Of a DNA stretch of 64,000 nucleotides, positions 49,833 to 62,200 are shown piece after piece; the first letter of the stretch is position 1, and each line of letters starts with the position of its first letter. The DNA is taken from contig JAFBJZ010000850.1 in NCBI GenBank assembly GCA_016785225.1, positions 434,001-498,000 of the forward strand, in the 5' to 3' direction. The notes under the pieces were generated by a model. It was not told the DNA's origin, made no database searches, and saw only the letters and a program-made list of their open reading frames with translations. Made by a program: the position numbers and the translations under genes. This stretch comes from Psettodes erumei (Eukaryota; Chordata; Actinopteri; Pleuronectiformes; Psettodidae).

Positions 49833-50922
49833 TGTGGTCAACCTCAGCTGACCTCAGCCAACCTGTGACCTAGGGGTGGGTTGTGTTTTGGTTTTGTCAT
49901 TGTCGCCAGTGTCATGTTCTACCACAGCATGGATTTTGCAATACCATCATTACCATGTTAAACAAACAAATTTTGGTTTAAGCACGCATGGGATGAACTA
50001 CAGGTTACATACAGGCGGTAGACTCATTCGACTTAATGTGGCGCTGCACAGTGCTAACTTAACGTGATGGATGCCGGTCTGGAATTCTGTCTGACTATTG
50101 CTATAGCTGCACAACATCATCACGTCACATCAGTAGTGCCGTCAAGCCAAGGGGGGCAGGTTGGTCCCCGTAAAATGACACTGGCCGCCCTTGTGACCAT
50201 CGTAAAAATGATTGTTAGTTAATGTTCAAGTGTCGGTGAATGCAGCTGCATTGTCCTAATATTAGAGAAAGCAGGATTAGATGATGCACTGCCTGAGGAC
50301 TGTTTGCTGCCTCAGAGAGAGCAGCAGCAGAGAACTGAAGTGAACTGAGCTGGAGAGCTGAGTTAACGGGTAACGCCCCGAGGCTCCTGTGTGGTGTTTC
50401 TAGACTTGAGCAGGCCTGTTCCCAGTTAATCTTTTGTTCTGTCCAATCAATGTACTCCTCCAAACTGTGTATTTATCTGGTCAAGGAAAAAGGTAACGTA
50501 GCACATGTACATTAAATCAGGATTGTTGTGGAGCTTAGAATGTCCTCTGTGCTGGTTTAACTAACTGTGTTCATCAGATGTTTAGTAGTATGAAGTGGGA
50601 AAAAAAGGAACCATGGCTTTTGGTTTTTGTGTGCTACACCAAGATTTACAACTTTCCCATCTGGCCACCCCTATGAAAAAAGTTCTGCATGTGCCACTGT
50701 GTCACACGACATTAAAACGTCTCAGAGGAAAGGCAGCTGTAGTTTTCTGGTGCGCTGCAGTTGCTCTCCTCCTGCTTCACTGACAGGGAACCACCGCTGT
50801 CATGACAGAATTTGGCTCAAGGCTTCAGGGACACAAATGACGTCTGGTATGTTTTTATAGCAACGCTCGGGAAACAGCGGGGGTTGCGTGGTGGCTACCT
50901 CACTGAACTGCTGCGCCTGACA

Positions 50923-50926
<4 letters not shown>

Positions 50927-50959
<33 letters not shown>
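50927..50959. repeat. (TG)n microsatellite
   Basis: About sixteen uninterrupted TG units. Confidence 0.95.
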
Positions 50960-50960
<1 letters not shown>

Positions 50961-51999
50961 GGCACTGCTGGTCTGTCTGCTGCAGCTCTGCTTACTGCCA
51001 GCCCTGTGTGTCTGCATTGAGTTTGCCTTTGATAATGGCCATCAATAATCACATTTTTTTTCCAGAAATCATTTCTTTTTTTGAACTTTTTATTTTTAAT
51101 TTTTCCACAAAACAATACTTTCTCTGACATAGGACCCTATGAACTGAAATACAAGTAAATAAAATGCATTAGAAATACCACAAAGAGAAATCACATGGAG
51201 TATAGAATATAGTATAGAATAGATATTTGCACCAAAGGTAGTAACAGCAGTACAATATCAAACTTAGAGATACACAGCAACGGAAATCATTTCTGATTTA
51301 TTTTTGACAGAAAAGGGTTAAGAATATATCATGATAAAAATAACAATGAATGAAATATTGAATATGCAGTCACCCCTCATCACTTAGTCTGGCTCAGTTT
51401 AAAAGCTATTTCCATCTTGGGGGGTTCCTGATCTAAAGGGGTGGGCTTATCACAAAGTGTAATCCAAACATTATGAGCAGGACCTTAAATAATGTATAGG
51501 CACCAAACCAAAATGTATGAGAAGATTCTCTTTGTTTAGTCCCAGTTGAATCTCAGGTATTGTGCCTTTGTCCTGCAACCCGCAATCAGCTTTGACATTT
51601 TTCCCCACCCTTACAAATATATAAATAGGCTACTATGTTATTTGTGTTGCTGTGAAATAATATCTAGTAAAACAGCATGGCATTGCCCTTCCTAGGACAA
51701 GTTATTATCTATCTACATTTATAACTCACTGTCTGCTCCACCAGCTGTGTAAATATACGTCTATGCCTTTTCCTTTTTATTGCTTTCATAATATGGATTC
51801 TGTGGGTCACAGAGTTCCCCCCTTCAACATAATCCCTGTCTTCACAATTATGTGCAGTGTGCAATGAATCTATTACCTTCTGTCTTCAACACATTCCAAA
51901 CCCCAGAGATGACTGAAATTGCTATGGAGTGCAAAATACAGATGGTCCTCTTTGCTATTCTATTAGTACGTGATAATGGTTTGCCCTCTTCTAACCCAG

Positions 52000-52206
52000 C
52001 CTGGGCCACAGTTGCTGTCCCAAGACAGTGAATGTGGTGATATGTTAACAATCACTCGTCACAACGCTACATGTCAGGTTCCCATTATCGAGGATTCCTC
52101 ACAGGAAAGCTCAAGAAAAGTCACGTTTCCAGGCTTTACTGATATTTTTATACTCCCAGAGTGTATTCAGGAGCTAAAAAGAGGAGAGACATGTTGGTTT
52201 GTGAAG
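52000..52206 (+). other. Candidate internal coding exon, 69 codons, phase 0-0
   Basis: A pyrimidine-rich acceptor (TTTGCCCTCTTCTAACCCAG, AG at 51998-51999) is followed by 69 open codons and a donor-like site (GTGAAG|GTGAAT, GT at 52207-52208). The predicted peptide contains DMLTITRHNATCQVPIIED and PECIQELKRGETCWFVK; it has one possible N-glycosylation site (NAT) and four Cys. I recognise no family. The length is an exact multiple of three, but an open frame of this size is not rare by chance. This is the best coding candidate in the window, yet it is not secure. Confidence 0.25.
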
Positions 52207-52209
52207 GTG

Positions 52210-54080
52210 AATACATTTGAGGTACTGAAAAATTTAGCCTGTGCTCTTTATCCTGACTGAAGGCTGGCAGACAGAACCTTAACTATTAATAGTGCATATT
52301 TCAGATAACTGCTGCTGCAAGAAAGACAGGGCAGATAAACATGTTTACCCGTATGTACAGTACGTCCACGGTTATCTAACCGACTTGTTCGTCATGGCCC
52401 ATCAGCTGGTTACATGTGTTCTCATTTCTCAACGAGGTGAATCAAGAACAGTGGATCAGCTAGGCATAAAGGGAAAACATTATGCATATTCTACACATTT
52501 CCAGAGCTCACTGTTTTGCATATGGCTTTTCAGTAAGGGCAGCAGTGAAGTCATCCACGAGTGTTTCTGATGGTGTAGGAGGAAGATGGATTACCGCTCT
52601 GTTGGCAGCTACTAGTCAAGGAGGTCATCAAACATGTATGGTCACTGAAAAGGACCTTGGACAAAAAGCGATCTCCCTGCTATCCACTCGTAATGGTCGC
52701 TACAAGTGGAAAGCCACTCAAGGTGCTCTTTCCATTTGGCTAATGTGGCTCTTCACCTCCCTCACTTGCATTTCTTGCTCACATTTTCCCTCCTGTCAGG
52801 ACACACCAGAAAGAGAGAAGGGCAAGGACAGCGAGGACATTCCCTACAGGCTCCATCCTCTCTCACTCCCACATTAGTGTGAGCAGAGGTCAGCTGTTGT
52901 ACTTGTTGCTACCTGTTGCACAGCATTTCAGCAGATAAACGCAGTTTTAACAGTTTCAAAGAAAAAACATTTGATGTCTGATGACCGCTGCTCCAGCACT
53001 GAGCATAGACGTACAGCTGCTTCAGGCCTTTGGGGAAAAAAAATATTACATGAGGGAGTAATAGCATCTACAGCCTAATTTGTTTGTGAAAGACCACAGA
53101 CAGATATAACTCTACTATGCGTGGCTGCAATGGTGATGGCAGGTCATGACTTTAATTCTCAATATATACATTGGAACACATCAGAAAAATGTTTAATCAA
53201 TAATGTGTTTCTGCTAAGGGATCAAGTCATACAGTAGAATATCAGCTTGAAGTGTAGTGTACACATTTCGTTTAGGAACTGATGGCACTTATGTTAAGGT
53301 TAGGGGAAGACTGCAGGCTTGGTTAATACAGAAAAAGTTCAGTGTTCAGACATAACTTGCTTACATTAAACCAAAACCCAGCTCCGTTCTTCACCTTAAC
53401 CAAAGTGGAAGTGCACCTGCCTTCCATCCAAACCACCTCTCTGCTGCCGTCAATAAAGAGCGCTTCATCTCTTCAAAAAATCTGCCTCTGAACATAATCC
53501 AGCCAGAGATTATTTTTCCTACAAAAGTTATTTGCTGCTGTATCTTGGTCGTACAGAAATCATTATTATGCGACTTGTTTCTCTCTCCTCGCTCTTCATC
53601 TCCTGTGCCGCGCATTTAAGTGATTGGATCTAGAGCTCAACCAATAAGTCAGCCTTGCAGATATATCATGTCGGTGTACAGGTAACATGAAATTGCAGTA
53701 GAATCAAGGCCATTTTGAAATTGTGTCACCATTATATGGTTTGTCTGCACGAGCACTGACAAGTTCATTTTTACAGGCGTTATTGCCACACTTCCACTTG
53801 CCAGCTGGCATCCACTGTTCTTTGTTTCGTATTGTCTTTTTTCAAGGAGGCCACTTTCAGAGTATGCTGCATGTGAAAAATATTGTACCATGATCTTGGA
53901 AGTCAGCTTGTGTGTTTGGAAGTGTTGCTTGGTTCTCTTTCCACCATTGAAACCATCTTTCTCTTCAATTTGTGTCAGATTTTCGTAAGGTGAGGTGAGG
54001 GTGTTACAAGTGTTGTTTAGTTCACTGTCATTTTACAGCTCAACAGAATCAGGCAGCGTCCAGAATTAGTCAAGTAACAA
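52210..54080. other. Non-coding stretch, no gene seen
   Basis: A 131-codon plus-strand frame (52482-52877) starts without good context and shows no domain. Two short segments with TTAAGGTTAGGGGAAGA (53295-53311) and TTCACCTTAACCAAAGTGG (53389-53407) look like inverted pieces of a repeat family. Otherwise unremarkable. Confidence 0.55.
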
Positions 54081-55260
54081 GCAGCGAGTTGCTAATTCCA
54101 AATCAACTAAGTTGCAGATAAGAATAGGTTTGTACTCATCAATAGGATTAGTCCAAGAGTGAACAGGCAGCTCAGGATGAGAAGGCAGATCCGGATCAGG
54201 CGTGCGGCAGAACAGTAGCCCAGTCAGGCAGGTATTGAGCAGCCACTCGGGGGGGAAAGGAGGGAGGAAGAGTATGTGGCTGAAGCCGCAGCTTGGCAGG
54301 CTCACAGCAATCTGGATCCAGTGAGGAAGGAAGCGTGTGAAGCATATGTTCACACACCAAGATGGGCAGCCTGCGCAAGCATCTTGATTAGAAGGTGTAC
54401 AGGTGAACTGGCAGGAGAGAGAACCAGGCAGACAGCCCAGGTCACACACACACACACACACACCCTCACGCACAACCCCACACATAGGCCGATGGGACAG
54501 ACACAACAGGAAGGGTAGACATCCAGAAACATAAGGAAAGGAAATTATTAATTAGGGATGAACATTTGTGAGAGCAGCTGCTGATACAGCAATTGAAATG
54601 CTTACTTTTGCAATAAATAATTCAAACCTGTACATTCTTAGCAATACGCAGTAACATCTGGACGCACGGGGGAGACATGCTTTACTCAGCTGACTTCAGC
54701 AAAAAAAAGTCATTATTTTTGCCCAACCATTCACCCAAAATAAAACTCAGACCATTTATACTCATTAAGTAGTAGTTCTGTCTAAACTTTGGTCCCTAAA
54801 CGCCTGAACAAAACATCAAATTTTCAAAATGTTTAATGGAATTTGGACTGAACAGAAGAGGGGGAGAGGAGTGAAGAAAGGACGGAGAGGAAAAGGAAGG
54901 CTTAAAACACGAGGCACCCCCCCACTCCCCCGAGGATTTCTTGCATTTTCTCTCATTGGTATTGACAAAGCCCTATTTCTGCGAGCAGACGGGGAAACAG
55001 CATTAGAGTGAGAGGATTGCTGAGATTGATGCCCAGTGAATATGCATGACAGGAGATGTCTTGTCTCAATGAGTTAGTCACAGATGTATGAAGAGTGGGC
55101 CAGGCAGAGAAAATAGCCCCTAGTTGGATGCCACCACCATTTATTTGAAATGAGCTTTGTAATGATGTAGTTTCCTTTTTTTCTGGTAGGCAATTCATTT
55201 TAGGTCAGAGAGATAGGCAGGCAGAGGGGCGATTCACCGGTGTAAATGTCAGTTCAGATT
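54081..55260. other. Non-coding stretch with overlapping unassigned frames
   Basis: A 146-codon minus-strand frame (54066-54506) and an 80-codon plus frame overlap each other and run through the CA repeat at 54442-54463. Neither has a domain, and the Cys/Pro-rich composition is what a CA-repeat neighbourhood yields. The section at 54.93-55.15 kb contains an octamer-like TATGCATGACA word and few repeats. Confidence 0.5.
54442..54463. repeat. (CA)n microsatellite
   Basis: About eleven CA units, followed by imperfect CACG/CACAACC text. Confidence 0.95.
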
Positions 55261-55264
55261 CTCT

Positions 55265-55490
55265 CCTGCCTCCTCCACAACTGTCTGCAGAGATATTCCA
55301 GTTTATTTAATTAGTTTATCAGACGCAAACGCACATTGACAGCGAACACCTAGCTGGCTGTCAGCGCATTCCAAGCCAATGCTTGGTTGTTTGCCCATCA
55401 AATGGATTAAATAAACTGTCACATTCCTCCCATTTAAAGATGGAAAAAACAAATGCGCCTTTCCTCACATCAGAATGAATAAACCTGGTC
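55265..55490. other. Possible conserved regulatory element
   Basis: The stretch is non-repetitive and dense in factor-site words. TTTAATTAG (55306-55314) is a homeodomain core. TGACAGC (55337-55343) and its inverted partner GCTGTCA (55357-55363) are MEIS/TGIF-like. CCAAGC-CAAT-GCTTGG (55371-55386) is an inverted pair around CCAAT, and ATTTAAAGATGG also occurs. It has no open frame. The words are seen; the regulatory role is inference from word clustering alone. Confidence 0.3.
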
Positions 55491-58400
55491 TGAACCAGAG
55501 GCGTCCCTGTAAATCAGACATGATTTTGACCTCAAGCTTCAGCACACTTGAGCAGTGGAGAGTGATGGTGTGCTTCTTGTGCACTCTTTGAGCAAGATGT
55601 GTTTGTGTCGGAGGAACTTCTGTGTGCCCTCATCTTCATTAACAACACTAACAGTGTACAGCTAGCCAGCTGCTTCTGTGAGGTTGTACTCGAGCACAGC
55701 TGTGCTTTGAGCTGAATTTGAACTTCATAAAAGACGCTCACAATGAAAATTGGCACATGCTGATTTTTAGCAGATAAATATATTTTTTTATCATCTTACA
55801 GAGAGTGTAGCTTGCTGGCAGTTGGCACTATTTTCTCTAAAATCAAATTAAAGCGGAGTACTGAACAAGTTAATTTTTGACATGATGACGGTGCAATAGG
55901 AGATGTAATTAGACCAAAAATGTGTTAGAATTCATTCTGAGAGGGACATGAATGTCTACCAGACTGACAATCCATCCAAAGGTCCATCAAGACAGCTTCA
56001 CTCAAGAACAGCAATGTCAGCCTCTTTGTGGAGCGAGAGTAAACAGTCAGGGGATCACTTCTGTCAATAGGACTCATCCTCTGGGGATGCAGTCAAGATC
56101 ATGTCTGTACAAAATTTCATGTCAAAGTTCATGAGATTTTTCCATCTGGAGCAACATGGGAATAACATGATCAGTCCCAGAGCCCCTCTGCTGGCATGGG
56201 TGAAATTCATTGCTGTACTGTTAGCAAGAATAGTGGATAATTGATCATGTGGCCCACTCATATTTGTACAAAGGATGATCCATCTAAGCCAAAGTTCATG
56301 TCACACAATACTTTTCCTATGAGAAGGGTGGTGTATGAGGAGCATTTCTCTGTCGCTGTTAGCACCTGTGGGGATTAAGGTGCAGCCATTCTCATTCACA
56401 CGTGACGTGCCACCGTTGATGTGTCTTTTCTGTCAGATGGACTAAAAACACATGCCTGATGTGTCATTTACAGACATGGTGTGAGACAATGCTGTTTTCA
56501 ACATGTTTTATGCATGCGTGCTTGAATCACACACAGTGTGAAGTATATAGGGGCTGGAGTTCAGACAGAAGCGAGAATAACTTCTGCTGACCTCGTGTTA
56601 CAGCACAGACTGGTTTCACAGATACACTTATGGATTGGTCACCTAGATGGATGTGCTAAACAGGTGGCTTTTTTGGTTGGTGGGTGTAATTCTTCACACT
56701 TGGTGATGGACGTCATCCACACAGTGTATTGACTTGGAACTCTCACCTACGGTATGCAATGTCTTATCGATGTCTGCAACATTGAATTTCTCGAAATATA
56801 TATATATTGCCCAGACTGAACTGTGCTGTGGGCTCTGTTATATATCCACTTTCTGTCCTGGCAGCATGAATTGAAGTCATCCTTTATTACTGATCTGTTA
56901 TTAAATGATATTAACAGCTGAGAGCAAAACAAGATTTGTGTCTCAAGAGCCATACAGCTTTGCTTTGAGTTGAAGCCCTCAAGATAATGCAACATGAACG
57001 CTCACTAAAGGACGTCAAGGAAATTGGTTTGCTGGAGAAATGAAAGCAATGGAGTGAGACAGGGAGGTACTCTTACAGCACTCCTTGGTACTACTCCCAG
57101 CAGGTCAACTGACTGATCCACCTGGCAGCTGAAGCATTGTACTAAGCAGAACAACTTAGCCCTTTAAACTTTCAAAGTTACATTAAGCAATTCTTGACAA
57201 CCATGGGCAAGAAAAGACAGAAACAGAGACCTTTTAGCTTCGGATTGGTCCATCAACAAGCACATGGAGTGGTGTTCTTTTCATGCTGTCCACAACCCAG
57301 CAGAAGGTTGTATGGTTGACATGGATACTTCATATCTAGATCTTTGCAGCAGTGTCACAGTGAGGGGAATAGTATAAATACTGTCAATACGTAGCACACC
57401 AACATGGTGATAGCCTTCAAAGTGCAAAGAAAGAAAGTTGAATTAATATTATTTCACTGTATTTTTTTTTAATGGAATGCAGTAATACAGTAATCATTGT
57501 CAGTCTATGGGCCAGAGTGAGATATTAGATGACAGAAATAGTCTCCTGTCATGTTGTAAAACATCACAGTGGCTACTCTCTTAAATGTATTACTAACACT
57601 TCATTATCAATTACCCTAACAACCACTACTGATGCATGTGTTTACCTGCTGATTGAGTTATTTGCACACTTGTGGAAATGGATGTATTAAAAGGGCTGGG
57701 TGGCCCGCTGGGGCTTAATATGTACAGGGCCCAAATATTTGTACTAGACCACTGATTGTAGTTGATGCAGCTGCTTGCTATGTTGGCAAATGTAATTAGA
57801 GTCAGGGAATCTGTTATTATTCTGTTTACATAAGTCCATTTCCTTCTTAAAGCTCATGTTACTAAGAGTATGACTAAAGTGTGTGTGCCCTAAATATTTT
57901 CAGAATGCAGAAATGCCCTCTGCTGTGACTGACTGCATTCATGATAAATAGCTGGGTAGGCCACCCAACGTACCTGAACGTGTGCTGCTAGCCCAAATGA
58001 TGAATGCAGAGAAAAACAATAATAGTTAGTCAGCAAGATTCACCGTGAGGTTCATAAGAGTGGAAAACAAATCGGGTTTACTCCAAATATTTTGCTGTTT
58101 GCTTTGCCAGATGTCTTTCAGCAGTGAGTGAAGATTGGAGAAGTTATTGACATTACATTGTGGAATGCTGCAGACCTAAAATGACATTAAAACTCACATA
58201 GTATCTATGGCTACAGCTGGCTGGTGATGGAGAATGGCAACATGAATTGATGATGGGGAGCAGTGCATCCCAGAGTTGCAATTTTTATCCTCTTTCACCT
58301 CGGATCCTCACCTGTGAGCGGCGTTTTCCAACACATAACTGACACTTCAAATTGAGTGTCACTCAAAATGGAAGAGAAGTGATAAGAGGCCCAAACAGGA

Positions 58401-59149
58401 TGGGGGAGGGGAGCGCGGTGCATACTTGGGATTGCTCATTCCATCACCACTGCAATTTCCCAGGTGAAGACCTGGAATCTGCTAGAATATGTTTCAGTAT
58501 ATGTGCTCTGATGGGGATACAATCAGAACATGAGTGCAGTCAGTTGCACCAAGCACATTCGGAAAACGGACGATATTATGAAGTCTGTGTTTGGTTGCCA
58601 TCAGGGCATGTCAGCCCGATTTAATATGTGGGCTGTCCACGCGACAGGTTTTTGGCGACGGCCGGGAAAAAGACAAAACATGAAACGACTGTGCCACCAA
58701 GCACAGGAAGAGAACGGTTAAGCTGGGTGGAAAGGAGCTTTGTTTCTGCAGGGAGGTGTTACTTAACTTCACTGTTTGGCTGCAGATCCTCTTCTATCTC
58801 ATCCAGTAACTTAAGTATGGAGTGACTTCAAAGCCTGCAGAGGTTTCTGACATTCTCCTCCGGCGTGCCAGCAAGGGGATACATGACTTTGAAACACCCT
58901 TTCCTTGCTATACACGTGCTCCACTCCAGTGTGTCATGTGGTAGACAACAGCAGCCAGGGTGAAGTCAGCCCGCTCGTATTACAGATGCAAGGGTCGGTC
59001 AGCTGTGGGAAATCTGCTTCAGGTGTAATTTGCATATATATATCTCCATTCCTTCCTCCAATAATTTGTAGTCCTACATGTGAGAACCCGTATACAGTAC
59101 ATGTTACTCCAAATGGGCCATTTTCTTGTGTTTTTCTGTCGTATTGCAG
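55491..59149. other. Non-coding stretch, no gene seen
   Basis: Unremarkable sequence with a short AT run near 56797-56808. The overlapping frames at 58352-58825 lie in somewhat GC-richer DNA (GCGCGG, GCGACGGCCGGG) but carry no recognisable domain. Confidence 0.6.
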
Positions 59150-59250
59150 GTTCAAAATCTTAATTTTGCACCCCATACTAAATGTGGACACTGTTAATGA
59201 AGAAATGTGCTAGTGTTTTAAAATGGACTAATAAACCTTAATGTCAATTT
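59150..59250 (+). other. Candidate 3' terminal exon
   Basis: A strong acceptor (TTTTTCTGTCGTATTGCAG, AG at 59148-59149) is followed by about 20 open codons, a TAG stop (59211-59213) and an AATAAA polyadenylation hexamer at 59230-59235. The arrangement is what a very short last exon would show. The coding part is too short to recognise and each motif is common, so confidence is low. Confidence 0.2.
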
Positions 59251-62200
59251 TATTCATACTGGCAGCGTTTCTCCAGGGATGGCAGTGAGTTTATGACCAA
59301 ATGCCTGCAAAACTAATGTCACTGCCTTAAATGTGCATTGTGTTTAGTGCCATGTCAGCGTGCTCATAAGCACAGCAACGAGAAACAATGGTAAACATAG
59401 TGAACATTACACCTGCTTGCCATTACTATCTCAGCACTGTCATTGTTAGAATGCTGATGTTAGCATGTCGCTTCACGGTGCTACGAGCATGGCTGTGGAC
59501 TTCTGAGGCCCTGTTTCCAAGGTTCCACAACAGCCAGCGCAAGCAGCACTCTCAAGGCAATTTGGTTTTTTCCTCATCTTGAAATTGGCTTTGCGCATCT
59601 GTGTGGCTTTTTCTTACCCAGAGCACACTTGGGAGGAGAGGAAAAATGGGAAGGAGGATGGTTCGTTCAGATGAGGCAGCAGCAGGAGAGCTGTTGATAT
59701 TTTTGGTGAAAAAAAGCGAGATGTTTAGACGGTAAACCACTGGCAGTTTGCTTATCTGAGAATGAGGTGTCATTTTATGAAACTTGTTAGGAGAAGTTTT
59801 GTATCACTTCATTATATTAATATACTAAATTATATTCATATTGTAGAATGGAACTGGATTGCATCCACTCTGAGAGCTGTCTGCAAAAAAAGATGAGCCT
59901 CTGATTGGTTAGCCAAACAGCATTTACTTTGTTCAACCACCATCATGCAAAACTGTAATAAAATCAAATACTTACCATCATAGTATACTCTTTTAACAAT
60001 TAATATACAATATCAATAATAACAATAACATACCCACATTAACAGGAAATCATACAGTACCTGTGAATTTGTATAGCTATTGTCAATTAAACTTCACAAA
60101 GACACATTAACATTTTTTTTATTGTATTGTAACAAACGATTTACTGTATGTTTTTTTTATCTGGAGTGACTTCTCAACCGCTTTATCACCTAGACCAACT
60201 CCCTGTTATGTTCCTATCGTATGATGGTGACAAAAAAAAAAAAGACAAAAGTGTAACAAAAGTCTGTAGGTGTCAAAACTGGCTTAACAAATGATATCCT
60301 CGCCTCACCTGGCTGAAGTTTAGTACATAATAACTGCCATCATTTATTCAGACTAGCCATGGGCCAGCAGGATAATGATCCAATCATACGGTCACAAAGA
60401 GCCGTCTACACGCTGTTTGTTTTCTCATAGGCCAGCCCCGAACCCATTTTACACTGTCACATTCTCACATCAAAAGTTTAGAGTTTACTGAGCATTTCAG
60501 AGCAGAGGAGGGAGTTCTTCCATATGATGAAAGTCTATCACTCATTTTCATAGAGCCTCCAGGCTCAGTGACAGCATCCGCTTCTCTGTTTTATCTTGCA
60601 TTTAATATCTTCCCAGCATCAGCACGTGGTGTTGGCCCGAGTCATGGAGAGAGACAGACAGAGGGATAAAGAGCGACTCTGGAGCGTGCTTAGATGCTCT
60701 GTTCTCCGCTGTGGATGGAGGAGGTCAGGAGAAAAGGACTCTACTGTTTTCTTTGTCTTTTGAAAATTGTAATTATAATACAAAAATAAGACCAACTGAT
60801 CTTCACTGCTAGGGTTTCAGAAAAGCAAGAAAGAAAGGAACAGAGGAAATGTCAGAAAGTAAAATTCCTTTAGACGCTGAGAGCTTGAAGCCTTTGTCCG
60901 CTCTGACCGTGGGGTTGACGGTTGATCCTCCGCAGGCTGAGACTGTCAATGAACCTCTACCAAATGTCCAGTTCCATTGTTTGGTCGCAGCTGAGACCAG
61001 TGACTTTCCTTTCACTCTCACCAATGTCCCAAGGTGTGGGCTCGAGTCACATGGCTTGAAGTTGACAGGTAGAGAGCAGAATCTCATGACTTCAGACTTG
61101 ATTTGACAAAAAACAAGTAAGGCTTGAAACTTGACTCTGACTACAACACCAAGAACTTCACTTTTTGCCTTTTGATCTTGAATTACATCCCCAGTCCAGT
61201 GATTAAAATGAAAGTGTGCAGCCAATCAACTCTTCTTTTTGATTACAGCAGATACTGACAACAGCAACCAATCACATTGCATGCGCAACACACAAAGGTG
61301 CATGTTGTAAACCAGGGTACAGTGAACACTCGAGTTTGACTGTGTCACAGGGATGACATGCAGACACCTGATGGATTAGATTTTGTTCTGTCCTCCGCAG
61401 AGCAGCCTTGAGTTGGTGATTTCTTTATGTAAGGGTACAGGAGGTGCCATGATATTCTGTGGAGTGACCCTCTGGGCAGGATTAACAGGTTATAGTCAAA
61501 AGCATGCAGCAGCACTTGTACACCAGTCGTCAGTTGAATCCCATGGCGAGCATACTATACTCATAGAACTGAGCATGAGTGAGTGTGTGTGAGTGTGCGT
61601 CTGCAGCCATTTGTGTTTGCCTGTGTGTGTGTGTCATTGGGTGCACTGTGTCTGCACTAACATGCATGCTTTCACCTTAAGGGAACCTCATCTATTTCCA
61701 GCATTGCGCCCTCAAAACATCAACCTTCGCTGCCCCACCTGACGCTCGCTTCTGCTGTGAACAGGCCAGAGCTGCCCAAAGGAGACCAGAGGAAAATGAC
61801 ATTAATGAGGGGAAACGTGAGGTCTGGCTGAACACAACCCTCAAACCGAAACAGGGACGACCCCTCAGTTTAGTTTATTTGGTCCATCAGTGGCTGAAAA
61901 TTTAACAGCGTATTGTGGATTGGATGGATACTGACGTTGTGAAATTGTGTTACTTGCAAATGCACGCTGTTACCACTCTAGGCTCACCGTACTCTGGACT
62001 ACTAAATTATGTATTCATATGCAAAATTAGATACAGGCGTGTTCATTTTTGCCCTCAGGCTCAAGTCGTGTGTCTATATTTCCCCCAGGAAAGCTGCTAG
62101 TTTTGAATTTAACAGGGTGCTCTTGTATGAGAAATAACTGACTTTGTATTTATTAGGGCCTGAGCATCAACCTGTGAAGGCTCTATTGTCTCTTTTTTTT

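Larger units (their letters stand above)
48991..51999. other. Non-coding stretch, no gene seen
   Basis: Contains (TG)n arrays at 49791-49830 and 50927-50959. The 50.06-50.80 kb section has phrases (GGGGCAGGTTGGTCCCCG, CTGGCCACCCCTATGAAAAAAG) that feel repeat-derived, but I cannot name a family. Open frames through the TG arrays are artefacts. Confidence 0.6.

Noticed and set aside
52482..52877. 131-codon plus-strand frame
   Set aside because: No domain or splice structure recognised; it stays open partly because of GC-richer text, not because of a coding pattern.
54066..54506. 146-codon minus-strand Cys/Pro-rich frame
   Set aside because: Runs through a CA microsatellite (VCVCVC tract) and overlaps an unrelated plus frame; composition is repeat-driven.
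60809..61225. 138-codon minus-strand frame and the opposing 85-codon plus frame
   Set aside because: They overlap a probable dispersed GACTTGA-type repeat and have no family similarity that I recognise.
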